Source: Micromonospora cathayae
Lineage (GTDB): Bacteria > Actinomycetota > Actinomycetes > Mycobacteriales > Micromonosporaceae
Direction of reading: 5' to 3'
Assembly: GCF_028993575.1 (NCBI RefSeq)
Contig: NZ_CP118615.1
Span: 6,911,001 to 6,975,000 of the forward strand
DNA: 64,000 nt
The position numbers were made by a program, and so were the translations under genes. Positions 27,651-37,774 of this stretch are shown piece after piece. The notes beneath the pieces are model-generated. The model was not told where the DNA came from. It saw only the letters and a list, made by a program, of their open reading frames with translations, and searched no databases. The stretch's first letter is position 1. The number at the start of each line of letters is the position of its first letter.

Positions 27651-30600
27651 ACGGCACCTCCGCCGGCAAGGACCTGCATGAACTCCTCCACCCGGCTCAG
27701 GTCCTCGCGTGCGACCTGCGCCAACTGGTCAGGATCGCCGTGTACCCGGCTCTGCCGGACCGCCTCGGCCGCTGTCTGTTCGAGACACAGCTTCAGGAAG
27801 CGCAACGACTCTACGCCAGACAGCACGTCCCTGAGGTAAGGCCGGAGTGCGAGCACGTCATCCACCGGGTTGCCCGCCGTCGGGCGCGCAACGTCGGCAA
27901 GCAGCTCCGGACGCAGGTCGCGAAGCAGTTCGACCTTCTGGAGAAACATCTCCCAGCCGTTGGCCGGCCGGAACATGTTTACCCCGGCTCGGGCGGCACG
28001 CAGCCCGATCTTCTCTGCCGCGTCTGCGATGGTGGTCGGATCGCAGTGGGCGAGGCCCTCGGCGAGTTCAGTGATCAGGGCCTTCGCTGCGGCCAGCCGG
28101 GCTGGCCCCTCGGCGGTCAGGGCCTTCAACAGCTCGCTGGCGGCGAGGGCGACCACCGGCGCCGCGTCCTGGTATTCGGCGGCGGTCGCCCGGAGGAAAC
28201 CGGCGGGTGACTCGGCGGCCTCTCGCAACGCACTATCGAGTTCGGCGATGTCGAACAACTGCGGGTTGGGCGCGGTGCCCTGGCGGACGGCCGCAAACTG
28301 GTTCGCATAGTCCAGGGCGGGAGCACGCCGCAAGGCAGCGCGCGCCGCCAGGTGGACCGGTCCCCAGTCCTGGGTCTCGCGCTGCTCGGGGATGTCGTCG
28401 CGGTATCGGAGCACCGCTGTGACGCCGTCCAGATCTTCGGGCGGCACGCCGAGCGCGCGCAGGGCGATGGTACGCACTCCCAGAGCGGCGCGGGCCGGTC
28501 CACGTCCCTTGACCTTTTCCCGGAAGCGCTGCCGAACCTGTTCGGCCCAATCGTCGAACCGGGCCTCGACCTCGGCCATGATCTCGCCAACCTGGTAAGA
28601 GTCCGGCCATTCCCAGGTGCCCTCATCGGGCTTCCAGTGGCCATGGATGTACCACCAGTAGGCGCCGAACAGAAACCGCACGTTCTCCTTGCCGCGCTTG
28701 AGCTCGAAAGGCCGGTTGGTCGCTGCGGCGACCCGCCCGTAAGGGCCCTCAATGTCGAACGAGGTCAGGCCTAGAATGGAGTTCAGCACATCCTTGCCGG
28801 CCCCCTTCTCGGTGTAGTACAGGTCCTGGTCGAGTTGGAGCCGGGCGCCGAGCATGTCGCGCAGCATGTTGCGATACCGGTCGACGTCGACGTTGGGCAG
28901 GTCCTTGCCGCCGCCCCAGGGCGCCAACTCCCGCATCGGCGTCCGCTCTTTGGCGACGGGCTGTGCCGGAGGGGCCGGGGGTTGTGGCCTGGGCTGCGGC
29001 GCGACCGGGCCCGCCGGCTTCGGCGCGGCCTGCCGGACCGGCAGGCCGAACGCCTCGACGATCTGCGGCGGCAGCGGCTTTTCCGCACCCCAGAGCACCA
29101 GGGCTCGCAGCAGACGCTGGGCATCCGGGCCCTGCTGTGTACCGATCAGGCTTTCCTCCGGACGTTCCTGCTGCCAGTTGAAGCGGTCCTTGATCTCGGG
29201 GTCCGGGTAGTGGCCGGCGGCTAGATGGGTGTCGGCCCGGATGAGCTCTCCTTGGATGAGGGTCTCCAGCAGGCGCCGTGGCGTGACGGCCTCTCCAGGC
29301 GGGTTGGCCTTCGGCCCGGCCAGCGCCTGCCGCAGTGCGTAGTCGTTGTACGGGAACAGCCCAACTCGGCCCAGGCCGCTGACCTCCACCGTGCCGAACC
29401 CCGCGTGGCACTCGCTCCGGAACCGGCATGGCGAGCCGTCTTCCCGGGTGTCGCACGCGTTCGGGATCCAATCCGTGGCGTCCGGGCTTTCACCGGCACG
29501 GGCCTCGTCGATGTTTTCGCGCCCGACCCGAACCAGGTTCAGGTAGCGAGCGAGAAAGGTTGAACGATCCTTCAACGCGGAGTCGTCGACCTCGAACTCA
29601 TGGGTGATCCGGGTCAGAACCGTCTTTGGGATCCTGCTGTGACCGGTGGTGACGGCATAGACGACGCGCAGCGGCGCCAGGTCCGCACCGGGCTGGATCA
29701 CGAACTGGTCGTACAGTTCGCCGTCTATCAAACCGAACTGGGCCAGGTCCTCGAAGAGCAGCACGAGTTCGAGCCCTTCGGCCCACAGCGCCTCCCGGGA
29801 TTGCCGGAACAGCGAGTCTAGGGTGTCGCCGTCGGCCGCCCTGGTGCCGAACGCCCGTGGGACGGCGACTTCGAGCGCATCGCCCAACAATTCGAGAGCC
29901 GGTTCCGGGAAACTGACGATTAGATTCCGGATCTCCTGGAGCCCGGCTCGGCTCCGCGCCTCCTTCGCGAATTGAGCCTTCCGCAGGGGCAGGTCGTCGA
30001 CGGTAAACCGATTGTGCTGCCGATCGCGCCGGGAACTCTCCGTCTGGCTGGTCCGGGCAATGTCGCGAAGCAGGCCCTCCTTGCGCAGCAGCCACCTGTT
30101 CAGTTCGGGCAGGGCCAACAGGTCGGCCAGCCCGTCACGGCGTTTACCGTTTTCGTCGCGTTCCCCGAGGAGGTTGTTGCGGTCCTCCCGCAGATCACGC
30201 TCCTCGTCCGACTCGCCGGGGACGGGCGACTGCTCCTCGATCTGCCAGGTGAGCGCGTACCGCATCTCCTCCAGCAGTTTGTCGGCCAACTGCTCTTCGC
30301 TGATGTTGCCGACCGCCGCGTCGATGCGCTTCATGAAGTCGCTGCCGTCGACTCCGGGCAGTTCGGTGACCAGGCGGCGGAGCAACTCCCGCAGCGTCTG
30401 GATCGCCCGGGGCACATAGAGAATCCGGTATTGGTCGTCCGCGGCGCGCAGGTGGGCGTGGACCCAGCGTACGATGTGGCTCTTGCCAGCGCCGGAGCCG
30501 CCCGTCACAGCGACGAGAGTGTTTCGCTCGCTGTCGCCGAAGCCCTCCATCAGGGCGGTCAACACCTGCTGCTCACCGGAGAACCCCGGGTTTAGCGCGA

Positions 30601-30748
30601 TTCCCTTGGCATGCTTGATCGACATCGGGGTGTGCGCGGCAAGGAAGACGGCGTCGGCGTCGATGGATAGCGCGCCGATGTCCGAGTACACGGTCCTGCG
30701 AACGTCCGCAGTGCTCCAGCAGCGGAACGACTTCATCGTTTCGGTCAT
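27647..30748 (-). CDS. dpdH: DpdH-like P-loop ATPase
   Basis: A 1,033-residue protein. Walker A GGSGAGKS is at residues 83-90 and a Walker-B-like LVLLFEDLAQF follows about 240 residues later. A four-cysteine group (ACDTREDGSPCRFRSEC-x-AGF; cysteines spaced like a metal site) follows. A Pro/Ala/Gln-rich linker (about 590-625) separates it from a C-terminal alpha-helical part. The arrangement recalls large AAA-type ATPases of phage-defence systems such as BrxC/PglY, a resemblance I cannot test. The start overlaps the dpdG stop by 1 nt (TGATG). Gene order supports DpdH. Confidence 0.76.
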   Translation of the reverse strand: MTETMKSFRCWSTADVRRTVYSDIGALSIDADAVFLAAHTPMSIKHAKGIALNPGFSGEQQVLTALMEGFGDSERNTLVAVTGGSGAGKSHIVRWVHAHLRAADDQYRILYVPRAIQTLRELLRRLVTELPGVDGSDFMKRIDAAVGNISEEQLADKLLEEMRYALTWQIEEQSPVPGESDEERDLREDRNNLLGERDENGKRRDGLADLLALPELNRWLLRKEGLLRDIARTSQTESSRRDRQHNRFTVDDLPLRKAQFAKEARSRAGLQEIRNLIVSFPEPALELLGDALEVAVPRAFGTRAADGDTLDSLFRQSREALWAEGLELVLLFEDLAQFGLIDGELYDQFVIQPGADLAPLRVVYAVTTGHSRIPKTVLTRITHEFEVDDSALKDRSTFLARYLNLVRVGRENIDEARAGESPDATDWIPNACDTREDGSPCRFRSECHAGFGTVEVSGLGRVGLFPYNDYALRQALAGPKANPPGEAVTPRRLLETLIQGELIRADTHLAAGHYPDPEIKDRFNWQQERPEESLIGTQQGPDAQRLLRALVLWGAEKPLPPQIVEAFGLPVRQAAPKPAGPVAPQPRPQPPAPPAQPVAKERTPMRELAPWGGGKDLPNVDVDRYRNMLRDMLGARLQLDQDLYYTEKGAGKDVLNSILGLTSFDIEGPYGRVAAATNRPFELKRGKENVRFLFGAYWWYIHGHWKPDEGTWEWPDSYQVGEIMAEVEARFDDWAEQVRQRFREKVKGRGPARAALGVRTIALRALGVPPEDLDGVTAVLRYRDDIPEQRETQDWGPVHLAARAALRRAPALDYANQFAAVRQGTAPNPQLFDIAELDSALREAAESPAGFLRATAAEYQDAAPVVALAASELLKALTAEGPARLAAAKALITELAEGLAHCDPTTIADAAEKIGLRAARAGVNMFRPANGWEMFLQKVELLRDLRPELLADVARPTAGNPVDDVLALRPYLRDVLSGVESLRFLKLCLEQTAAEAVRQSRVHGDPDQLAQVAREDLSRVEEFMQVLAGGGAV

Positions 30749-31620
30749 CAGGCCTTCTCCAGGGTGCGCACCGCGCCGATGGTCCAGGACGCTCCAGCGA
30801 CTCGCAGGGTGACCGTCTGGGGCGAGTCATCCATCGGTGTGGTCTCGATGAACTTGCGCAGTGCGAGTTTGCGCACCGCTAGGGCGACGGCCGGGCTGAC
30901 TCCCCCGTGTTCGTTGCGGTACGGCAGCGGCTGCCGGAGTTGCTCCCTGCCGAGAACCGGTAGGACTTCGAAAAGCCGGTCGAACCAGCGCTCAGCCGGC
31001 CCGTCGTCCAGCAGGTACAGGACGTGGGCGATGGCGACGGACGGGTCGGCGGCGAGTGCCTCCCGCGCCTTGCCCTTCAACCGGACAGCGAGGCCGAGAG
31101 CCAGCGTCCACCGCCGGAAGGCCCGCCACTGGTTGGCATTGATGATCAGGGTCTTCACCCGGTAGTGGCCGAATTCATTCTCGGGCCGGTCATTCCAGTC
31201 CCAGTCCAAGGCCTTGGCCGGGTCTTGGTCCAGGAACCAGGTGAGCGCCAGCGCGAGGTCGGGTACTTCCTGGCCGGTGCTGGCGGCCTCATGCGCCCGC
31301 ATGCAGAGCTGCCGGAGAACTGCGCCGGAGAACTGCGCGGCGTCGGCGGACTTCACATCGGTGGCTTCCGGGGCGATGCTCCACCGCTCTGGGCGGGTCG
31401 CCGGGTCGGACGTGAACAGGTCCAGGTAGCGGCCGATCCGCAGCGACGCGGTGACCACGTCCGACTGGTTCGACGCTGGGCGGTCGGCATCCGCGTCGAG
31501 GGCCTTCAGGTCCGCCCGAATCTTATCTGTGGTGGCCGGTTGCGGGCTGCTCGCGAGGTAGTCGAAGATCACCCGCATCGCCGGAACACTCGCCAGCAGG
31601 TGAGTCGTTAGGAAGTTCAC
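30748..31620 (-). CDS. dpdG: DpdG-like protein
   Basis: A 290-residue soluble protein with no recognisable active-site motif. The N-terminus (ASVPAMRVIFDYLASSPQPATTDKIRADL) could form a winged helix. Position between dpdF and dpdH with a GTGA overlap at its start and a 1-nt overlap at its end supports the assignment. dpdG is reported as needed for the restriction phenotype in Salmonella. Possible roles are DNA or protein recognition; nothing in the sequence decides. Confidence 0.66.
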   Translation of the reverse strand: MNFLTTHLLASVPAMRVIFDYLASSPQPATTDKIRADLKALDADADRPASNQSDVVTASLRIGRYLDLFTSDPATRPERWSIAPEATDVKSADAAQFSGAVLRQLCMRAHEAASTGQEVPDLALALTWFLDQDPAKALDWDWNDRPENEFGHYRVKTLIINANQWRAFRRWTLALGLAVRLKGKAREALAADPSVAIAHVLYLLDDGPAERWFDRLFEVLPVLGREQLRQPLPYRNEHGGVSPAVALAVRKLALRKFIETTPMDDSPQTVTLRVAGASWTIGAVRTLEKA

Positions 31621-34202
31621 GCTCGTCCTCCAAGGACGTGTAGTGCGGTACTCGCATCGAGCGCCCCAATGTCCCGACCGACGGCTCGGTTGCCGATACT
31701 CGCGCCGGTCCTCACCAGTAGTACGTCGTAGACCCGTTCAGGGCCGAACGGATGACGGGCGCTCCGTCGCAGCCGTGCAATTAGCCAGGACGCCGGCACC
31801 CGCCGGTCATTGAGGTAACCGACGAACGACGAACACGGCGTCAAGTCGCCCGGCGAGATCGGCTCTGGATCGACGAAGATCGTCGCCGCGGTGCCCGTCT
31901 CCGGCACGCCGACCCCGCTGAAATGCCGCACGCCCCGGGCGAGTAGCGCCCCGGCGAGCTCAGCGGCGACGCTGTCCGGATACGGGTCGTGCAGGACGAT
32001 TAGGCCGTCGGCCGCCGCGGCTGCCGCCGCTAGGTCGTCCAGGTCGGCCACGAAACCCGTCGCGACTGGCCAGGAATGGCGCGGCGCGGGATGCGGTTCG
32101 GCCGCACGGCGTACGCCCCCCGCCCGGCAGCCCGGACACCGGCCGCACCGTTCCGCGATCGCGGCTGTGTCGGCCGCATGCCCGAACAGGCGGTAGGGTT
32201 CCTCGCCGGGTTCGTAGTAGTTGGCAATGGCGGTGCAGGCCGGCATGGTTTTCCTGGCCAGTTCGGCCATCGTGCCGAGCATCGCGCCGGACCGAGCCAT
32301 TTGTTTCTGCCGCCACGGTTCCCAATGCTCTTCCCAGAACTCGAGTTCCTCATGGTCGGTGCGCACCACCTCGACGGCGACCCAGTCGCGCGTCCTGCCG
32401 GGAGCGGCCGGCGGCAAGTCCCGGGTATCCTCTATGTAGGCCAAGCGCCTTCTCAAGACCTTCAACTCGACCAGGCCCTGTACCAGGTGCGCATTCCAGC
32501 GGCGATTATAGGAACCTTCGCGGGAAAATCCGCTGTGTTCCTCCAGATCGAGGAAAGCGCTGATCGCCCGTGAATCGCCGGTGCCGAGCCGGATTCGGTG
32601 TTCCCAGAGGTTCCGCCAGCGCTTGTGGGCCTTCCTCGGCGTGAGCAACGTGACGCCGAGGCTGTCTGCCTCCTTGATATCGGCCGGCAGGTGGGTGAGA
32701 AGCACAGCAGCGGACGGCTCGCCGTCCCTGCCGCCACGACCGATCTCCTGGTACCAGCGGTCGACGGTCTCGGGCAGGCACGCATGGACGACCGAACGCA
32801 GGTGCGGATAGTCGATGCCCAGGCCGAACGCCGACGTGGCCACTACCAGATCGACGGTAGGCGGCGAGCCGTCAACTCCGGCTCGCAGTCCAGTGAGCAC
32901 TGCCTGCCGTTCCGTCCCGCCGGTTTGGCCTGTGACCACCCGCACCCGCTGCTGACCGTAGCCGTGGTCACGCAGCCAGCGCGCCCACGTCGTCGCCTCC
33001 TCCGGCCGCGTGACGTAAAGCGCGAGTGGGCGCGGCAGATGATCGACCGCGTCGAGAACCCATCGCTTCCGCTCCTCGGCGTCCTCGGTGCTGCCGATCC
33101 ACATCTCCGGTTCGGCCCGCAGGGCATTGGCGGCGATAAGCGCGCACGGCCCGGGATCGCTGAACAACTCGTGCAGATCAGCGATTTCGTATGATCCCAG
33201 CGTGGCGCTCAGCAGAAGGGTTACCGGGGCGTCGTACTCGCCGACCCGGCTGAGCAGGTCACGGCGCAGATCGGCGAGCATTCGGAACTCCGGCCGGAAC
33301 GAGCGTCCCCAGTGGGTCACCAGATGTGCCTCGTCTACCACGAATCCGGCTAGGCGGCCACGTGCTGCGGCTTCCGCGAGCGTGTTCCGAAGCGCGCGTG
33401 TCATCGACTCCGGTGAGGTCACCAACAGCGGCTGTTTCCCAGACAACACGCGCGATCGCATTTGTTCACGCACGTCTTCCTGGGTGTCGCCGGTCCAGGC
33501 GAACTTCAACTGCGACGGGTCACCGCGCACCATCCGCGGCGCATAGTGCTCCCGGAACCGGCGCTCGAAGTCATAGGCCAGCGCCACGGTCGGCACCACG
33601 ATGAGAGTCGCCGAAGCTCGGCGTGAGTCCGCGAGGCTCAACGCCACCTCGGTCTTGCCCGAACCGGTGGGCAGCATCGCGATGATCGTGCTGCCAGGCT
33701 TCGCCGACACCACGGCCCGACACGCGGCCCGCTGCCCGGGGGTGCGATAGGTGTTGAATCCGGTGCTCGCCAGAAAGAACGGGTCGGCGGCCGGGAGTTC
33801 TCGATCGCCGTCCGGTGTACTCCAGCGGCTACCGGGGGCGGCGGCGTCATCCGGTCGGTCCGGATGACGACCGATATCGAACTTCTGCCAGTGCGGCTCC
33901 CAAGGACGCGCAACCCACTGTCCGGGAGAAACCTCCCGCAGGCCGACCTGGTCCGCGGAACGCCTCAGCCGTGCCGACACATCCAGGGACACCGAGACCT
34001 CGTCAGAGTACGCGGGGATGAGCCGCCATCGGCGCACAAGATGACGGACCAGCACCGCCAGATCGAGATCACTACCTCCCCCCTGGCCCATTACGTCGGC
34101 CACCCGCTGATACAACGCGTCCTTGAACGTACCGCCCGCCGGCTGACCGACGAGGATCGCGCGTAACCGGTCCGCCTCGTCGTCCGTCCAACTCCGTTCC
34201 AT
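31617..34202 (-). CDS. dpdF: DpdF-like RecQ-type helicase
   Basis: An 861-residue superfamily 2 helicase. The N-terminal ~150 residues are unassigned. Walker A is TGSGKT at residues 179-184, motif II DEAH at 290-293 (VVDEAHLVTHWGRSFRPEF, the RecQ-type sequence), motif III LLSAT, then FGLGIDYPHLRSVVH and motif VI QEIGRGGRDG. A cysteine set (CGRCPGC) suggests a RecQ-like zinc element, and the C-terminal ~130 residues resemble a phosphoribosyltransferase-like or unrelated fold. ATG at 34202 overlaps the dpdE stop by 1 nt with GGAG 8 nt upstream; the GTG at 34238 lies within dpdE and is less likely. Confidence 0.82.
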   Translation of the reverse strand: MERSWTDDEADRLRAILVGQPAGGTFKDALYQRVADVMGQGGGSDLDLAVLVRHLVRRWRLIPAYSDEVSVSLDVSARLRRSADQVGLREVSPGQWVARPWEPHWQKFDIGRHPDRPDDAAAPGSRWSTPDGDRELPAADPFFLASTGFNTYRTPGQRAACRAVVSAKPGSTIIAMLPTGSGKTEVALSLADSRRASATLIVVPTVALAYDFERRFREHYAPRMVRGDPSQLKFAWTGDTQEDVREQMRSRVLSGKQPLLVTSPESMTRALRNTLAEAAARGRLAGFVVDEAHLVTHWGRSFRPEFRMLADLRRDLLSRVGEYDAPVTLLLSATLGSYEIADLHELFSDPGPCALIAANALRAEPEMWIGSTEDAEERKRWVLDAVDHLPRPLALYVTRPEEATTWARWLRDHGYGQQRVRVVTGQTGGTERQAVLTGLRAGVDGSPPTVDLVVATSAFGLGIDYPHLRSVVHACLPETVDRWYQEIGRGGRDGEPSAAVLLTHLPADIKEADSLGVTLLTPRKAHKRWRNLWEHRIRLGTGDSRAISAFLDLEEHSGFSREGSYNRRWNAHLVQGLVELKVLRRRLAYIEDTRDLPPAAPGRTRDWVAVEVVRTDHEELEFWEEHWEPWRQKQMARSGAMLGTMAELARKTMPACTAIANYYEPGEEPYRLFGHAADTAAIAERCGRCPGCRAGGVRRAAEPHPAPRHSWPVATGFVADLDDLAAAAAAADGLIVLHDPYPDSVAAELAGALLARGVRHFSGVGVPETGTAATIFVDPEPISPGDLTPCSSFVGYLNDRRVPASWLIARLRRSARHPFGPERVYDVLLVRTGASIGNRAVGRDIGALDASTALHVLGGRA

Positions 34203-37200
34203 CAGCTGGTCTCCGGCTGGAGGACGATGACCCCGCACGCCACAGCGGTGATCCGTGGTGCGCTGATGCCACGCTGAAGCGCCTCGGCAAGCTTCTGCTC
34301 CCGCAGCAGTTCGTTACGGGCGCTCGCCTTCGCGGACTCGCCTCGCAGCCGCTGCGATCGTGACTGGAGGATCGCGGCGCGGGCAGTGTGTTCCTGCCCG
34401 GCCCGGGCCAGCGCCTCCCTGATCGACGAGTTCAGTGCGGGGTCCGAGCGCAGTTGGGCGTACGCCTCGTCTCGACCGAGCCGGCACAGGTGCTGCCAGT
34501 CCGGCAACTGGCGATTGAGTTCGTCCCAGCGGGTACCACTGATCGCACGGTCCCGGGACGGGTCGAAAGGGGCCCCCACCTCCCGGACGAGCCGGGCGTC
34601 GGTCAGCGGACCGTCGGCGGTGGACCGGATATGCAGCAGCATTGGTGGTAGCAGCGCGTCACCACGCCGCTGAAGCCGTGGCCGCAGGCCGAAGTTCTCA
34701 ACCACCAGCGACGGATCGAACTCAACCATGAAGTCCACGGCCAGACAGAGCAGGGGAAAACGTACGCCACGGCTGACCCGGGAGAAGATCCGGGCACGGC
34801 CCCGTTCATCGGTGCGCAGGTGTTCGGCCAGCCAGTCCACCAGCGGATCACCGATTCGCAGCGGGACCACTCCGCCGCCTCGCTGAGTGGCCAGATCGCG
34901 GTTGAAGGTCACCCGCCGGGACAGCAGTGGCCGGATCTCGTCGGCCTGGTCCGTGGAGAGTCCCGGGTAACGTGCGCTGCGGGCATTGTTGAACCGCACG
35001 ATGCCTTGATCGTCCTCGGACGGTTGCAGATTGATGCCGCCGGAGGAGAGCACCAACTTGGTGAACGCCTCCCGGAAACGCATGCCGTCCTTCTCGGACT
35101 CCCGCAACTCGGCCACCCGTGCGTCGTCGAAGTCGCTGCCCACGGCAACCGACTCCAACTCCTCGACTAGGTCGATCCCCTCCAGTTCCTCGTTCAGGTC
35201 GGTGCGCACTTCCTCGAGGTCGAGCTCGAAAGCGCGATGCCCGTCGCTGAGCATGCTGGCCCGGCGATCCTGATACATCTCTCCGAGTTGCGCGTGCAGC
35301 GTCGCGATCGACCGATCGAAAATGCCGATGCCGTCGGCCAGGAGCCGAATGTAGGCGCTGACCCAGGCACTCTCGGGCTCGTCGAAAACGACTACTTCGG
35401 CCGGTTCGCTGTGCCGTCCGAAACGATCGAGCCGACCGATCCGCTGTTCAAGCCGGTTAAAGTCGACCGGCAGATCGAGATTGATCAGTGATCGGGCGAC
35501 CTGAAGATTCCTGCCCTCCTCCGCGGAGAGGTCGACGACCAGCACTCGTGGTTCGCCGCGATGGAAGTCCTGGACATCCCGATCGCGCTGCTCGGCGGAC
35601 ATCGACTCCAGATGCCCACCCGCCCGCCGCGGCCAGCGTTCCAGCGCCATCTCGTGGAAGGCGGCGGCCATCGAAGGGCTCCCTGCCACGACGACCTTGT
35701 GCCCCGCGGCCATTCGCTCGTCGGCGAGCTGCGCCGCGACCCGCAAGCGCAGACCGATTTCACTCATCCGGAGCCGGGCCGTCATGTTGTCGAAAAGGGC
35801 ACGGAACCTCGCCGGGACCACGGCCGGTCCCTGGGTGGCGGCGAGCCGCGCCTCGAGGTAGTGCATCAGGGGCAATGGACCACCCAGTGCGTGCTCGACC
35901 AGTTCGGGGAAAAACTCGTCGGAATCGTCACCGAGGTCCTCGCGGAACTGCTCGACGAAGGCGTCCACGATCGCGCGTGCGGGATCGTGGATCGAAAGGA
36001 CATTGCCCTTGCGGCCCACCACGGGATACTCCGTGGCAGCGACCGCGGTGCGCCGGTGACGGATCATGCGCCGGGAGATCCGGTACGTCTCCCGGACGTG
36101 GTCCGCCAGTTGGCCCCACCCCACCGCACCCAGATCGTCGGTGAGGCGGCACGCCGCCACCAGTCGGGCTACCACGGGATCGTCGGCGTGCCGTTCGATC
36201 AGCGTGTTGAGCACCCGCGACCGGTGCCTCCGGGCGGCCCGCGGGTTCCGCAGTAGTTGCAGGTCACTGGCCTCGGTGTCGCGTTCACGGAGCCGCGCAG
36301 CGAACTCCTCGGCGCTGTCGAGTGGGTAGGCGATCGGGTCGATCAGGTGAAGCAGCCGCAGCAGCGTCTCCGGATCTCCACCCCGCACCGGGGTCGCGGA
36401 GAGCAGCAGCAGTCCCTGCGAGCGGGTGAGTGACTGTTGCAGCGACTGGTTGCCATCGATAAACGGGAGTAATTGGTGCGCCTCGTCGATCACCACCATC
36501 GTGTGATCACAGAGACGCGGCTCGGCGCCCAACTGCTCGTGTGACACGACCCGCAGCCGCTGGGCGCGCAGCGCATCGCTGAGAGCAAGCCGGTCACGCA
36601 GCTCGGTGTGCCACTGCCAAACTAGTTGCGCGGGTACCGAGATCAGGGCGGTGGTTCCTGGATCGTCCAGGAGCAACTGTCGGAGGATAAGCCCGGCCTC
36701 GATCGTTTTACCGAGGCCCACCTCGTCGGCGAGTAGGTACCTCGGCACCGGGTCCTGGAGGACACGCGCCATCGTGTCCAACTGGTGCTGGTAGAGCTTG
36801 ACCGGCGCGGATAGCACCGCCGAGTACCCACCGGCCATGCGCCGCTGGAGAACCATCTCATCCCGGAACAAGCGCCGTGCCTCGTACGACGCCGGGAAGT
36901 CGCAGAACCCTGCGACGACCGCAGCGACCGGGTCCGTCAGGGGCCGACTCCAGCGGATGGTAATCAGGCCAGCCGACACCTTAAGGGGACGCCCGAAGCC
37001 GGGCACGTGCAGGACGTACTCCTCATATCCTGCCCACGTGGTGACTTCGGCCGAGATCCATCCGTAGGGCTTTCCGGGCAACCACACATGGCTGCCGACG
37101 GGTATGGGCTTGATCTGGAGATCGGCGATCGGAATGGGTTTGAACTCGACCGCGACACCGGGAATGTCGACGAACTCGACGATGGCCATGCCACCTTCGG

Positions 37201-37291
37201 CTGCCGCTACCCGGCCGAACCCCAAATCTTGGGTTGCGGTCCACACCCAACGCCCAACATAGCCCCTTTTGTCGGATTTTCTAATCGCCAC
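34202..37291 (-). CDS. dpdE: DpdE-like SNF2/HepA-family helicase
   Basis: A 1,029-residue Swi2/Snf2-type ATPase. Residues 1-115 form a beta-rich N-terminus with repeated small domains. Then come motif I DEVGLGKT (189-196), motif II DEAH (269-272), motif III LSAT and motif VI QRIGRLDRFGR in the second lobe. The closest general layout is RapA/HepA. In the Salmonella system DpdE is one of the restriction genes. It is the first gene of the eight-gene restriction operon, so its promoter must lie in the 483-bp gap upstream, shared with the divergent two-gene module. Its start is an ATG/GTG immediately preceding AIRKSDKRG. Confidence 0.82.
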   Translation of the reverse strand: MAIRKSDKRGYVGRWVWTATQDLGFGRVAAAEGGMAIVEFVDIPGVAVEFKPIPIADLQIKPIPVGSHVWLPGKPYGWISAEVTTWAGYEEYVLHVPGFGRPLKVSAGLITIRWSRPLTDPVAAVVAGFCDFPASYEARRLFRDEMVLQRRMAGGYSAVLSAPVKLYQHQLDTMARVLQDPVPRYLLADEVGLGKTIEAGLILRQLLLDDPGTTALISVPAQLVWQWHTELRDRLALSDALRAQRLRVVSHEQLGAEPRLCDHTMVVIDEAHQLLPFIDGNQSLQQSLTRSQGLLLLSATPVRGGDPETLLRLLHLIDPIAYPLDSAEEFAARLRERDTEASDLQLLRNPRAARRHRSRVLNTLIERHADDPVVARLVAACRLTDDLGAVGWGQLADHVRETYRISRRMIRHRRTAVAATEYPVVGRKGNVLSIHDPARAIVDAFVEQFREDLGDDSDEFFPELVEHALGGPLPLMHYLEARLAATQGPAVVPARFRALFDNMTARLRMSEIGLRLRVAAQLADERMAAGHKVVVAGSPSMAAAFHEMALERWPRRAGGHLESMSAEQRDRDVQDFHRGEPRVLVVDLSAEEGRNLQVARSLINLDLPVDFNRLEQRIGRLDRFGRHSEPAEVVVFDEPESAWVSAYIRLLADGIGIFDRSIATLHAQLGEMYQDRRASMLSDGHRAFELDLEEVRTDLNEELEGIDLVEELESVAVGSDFDDARVAELRESEKDGMRFREAFTKLVLSSGGINLQPSEDDQGIVRFNNARSARYPGLSTDQADEIRPLLSRRVTFNRDLATQRGGGVVPLRIGDPLVDWLAEHLRTDERGRARIFSRVSRGVRFPLLCLAVDFMVEFDPSLVVENFGLRPRLQRRGDALLPPMLLHIRSTADGPLTDARLVREVGAPFDPSRDRAISGTRWDELNRQLPDWQHLCRLGRDEAYAQLRSDPALNSSIREALARAGQEHTARAAILQSRSQRLRGESAKASARNELLREQKLAEALQRGISAPRITAVACGVIVLQPETS

Positions 37292-37774
37292 CTAGATTCC
37301 CGGAAAGGCGCTAGCCGACCACCACTGTCCCAAACTCATCCGTATCTTCCTCCCCCACGCCAACCCTGCGTCATCGAGTGCCACCGGACCGGATCCACCA
37401 AAATCGGACATTATCCAGTATCGGTCTCGGACCGGTGCGGCTAAGGATCACATATCACCGTTCTCCGCGACCGATTGAACACCGATCCACGCGACCCGGC
37501 AACCCTAGTCAACGCCGCTCGAATCACGGAGACCGACCTTACACGGCGAGTCTCACGGCGGGCGGTGGGCGGCAATCTGGGCCCCGGATAGACGGCCGGT
37601 GTCGAAGGCGAGGCCGCAGCCCATCGAGAGTGTGCTGCACCGGGTGATCTCCGCGAACCAGCCCTGCCCGCTCGACGGATCGGGCCCCAGCCGTCGCAGC
37701 GGCGCACGTCCCCCCACATTGAACGTCCAAGTGCTACGGTCCTTACTCTGCATCTTCGAGATCTAGAGGTCAAC
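37292..37774. promoter_or_regulatory. 483-bp divergent intergenic region
   Basis: No open frame with coding character is present. The stretch separates dpdE (minus) from the nuclease-like gene (plus), so promoters for both must be here. I do not see a convincing palindrome or regulator gene. The plus-strand end has GAGG 5 nt before the TTG start at 37775. Confidence 0.45.
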
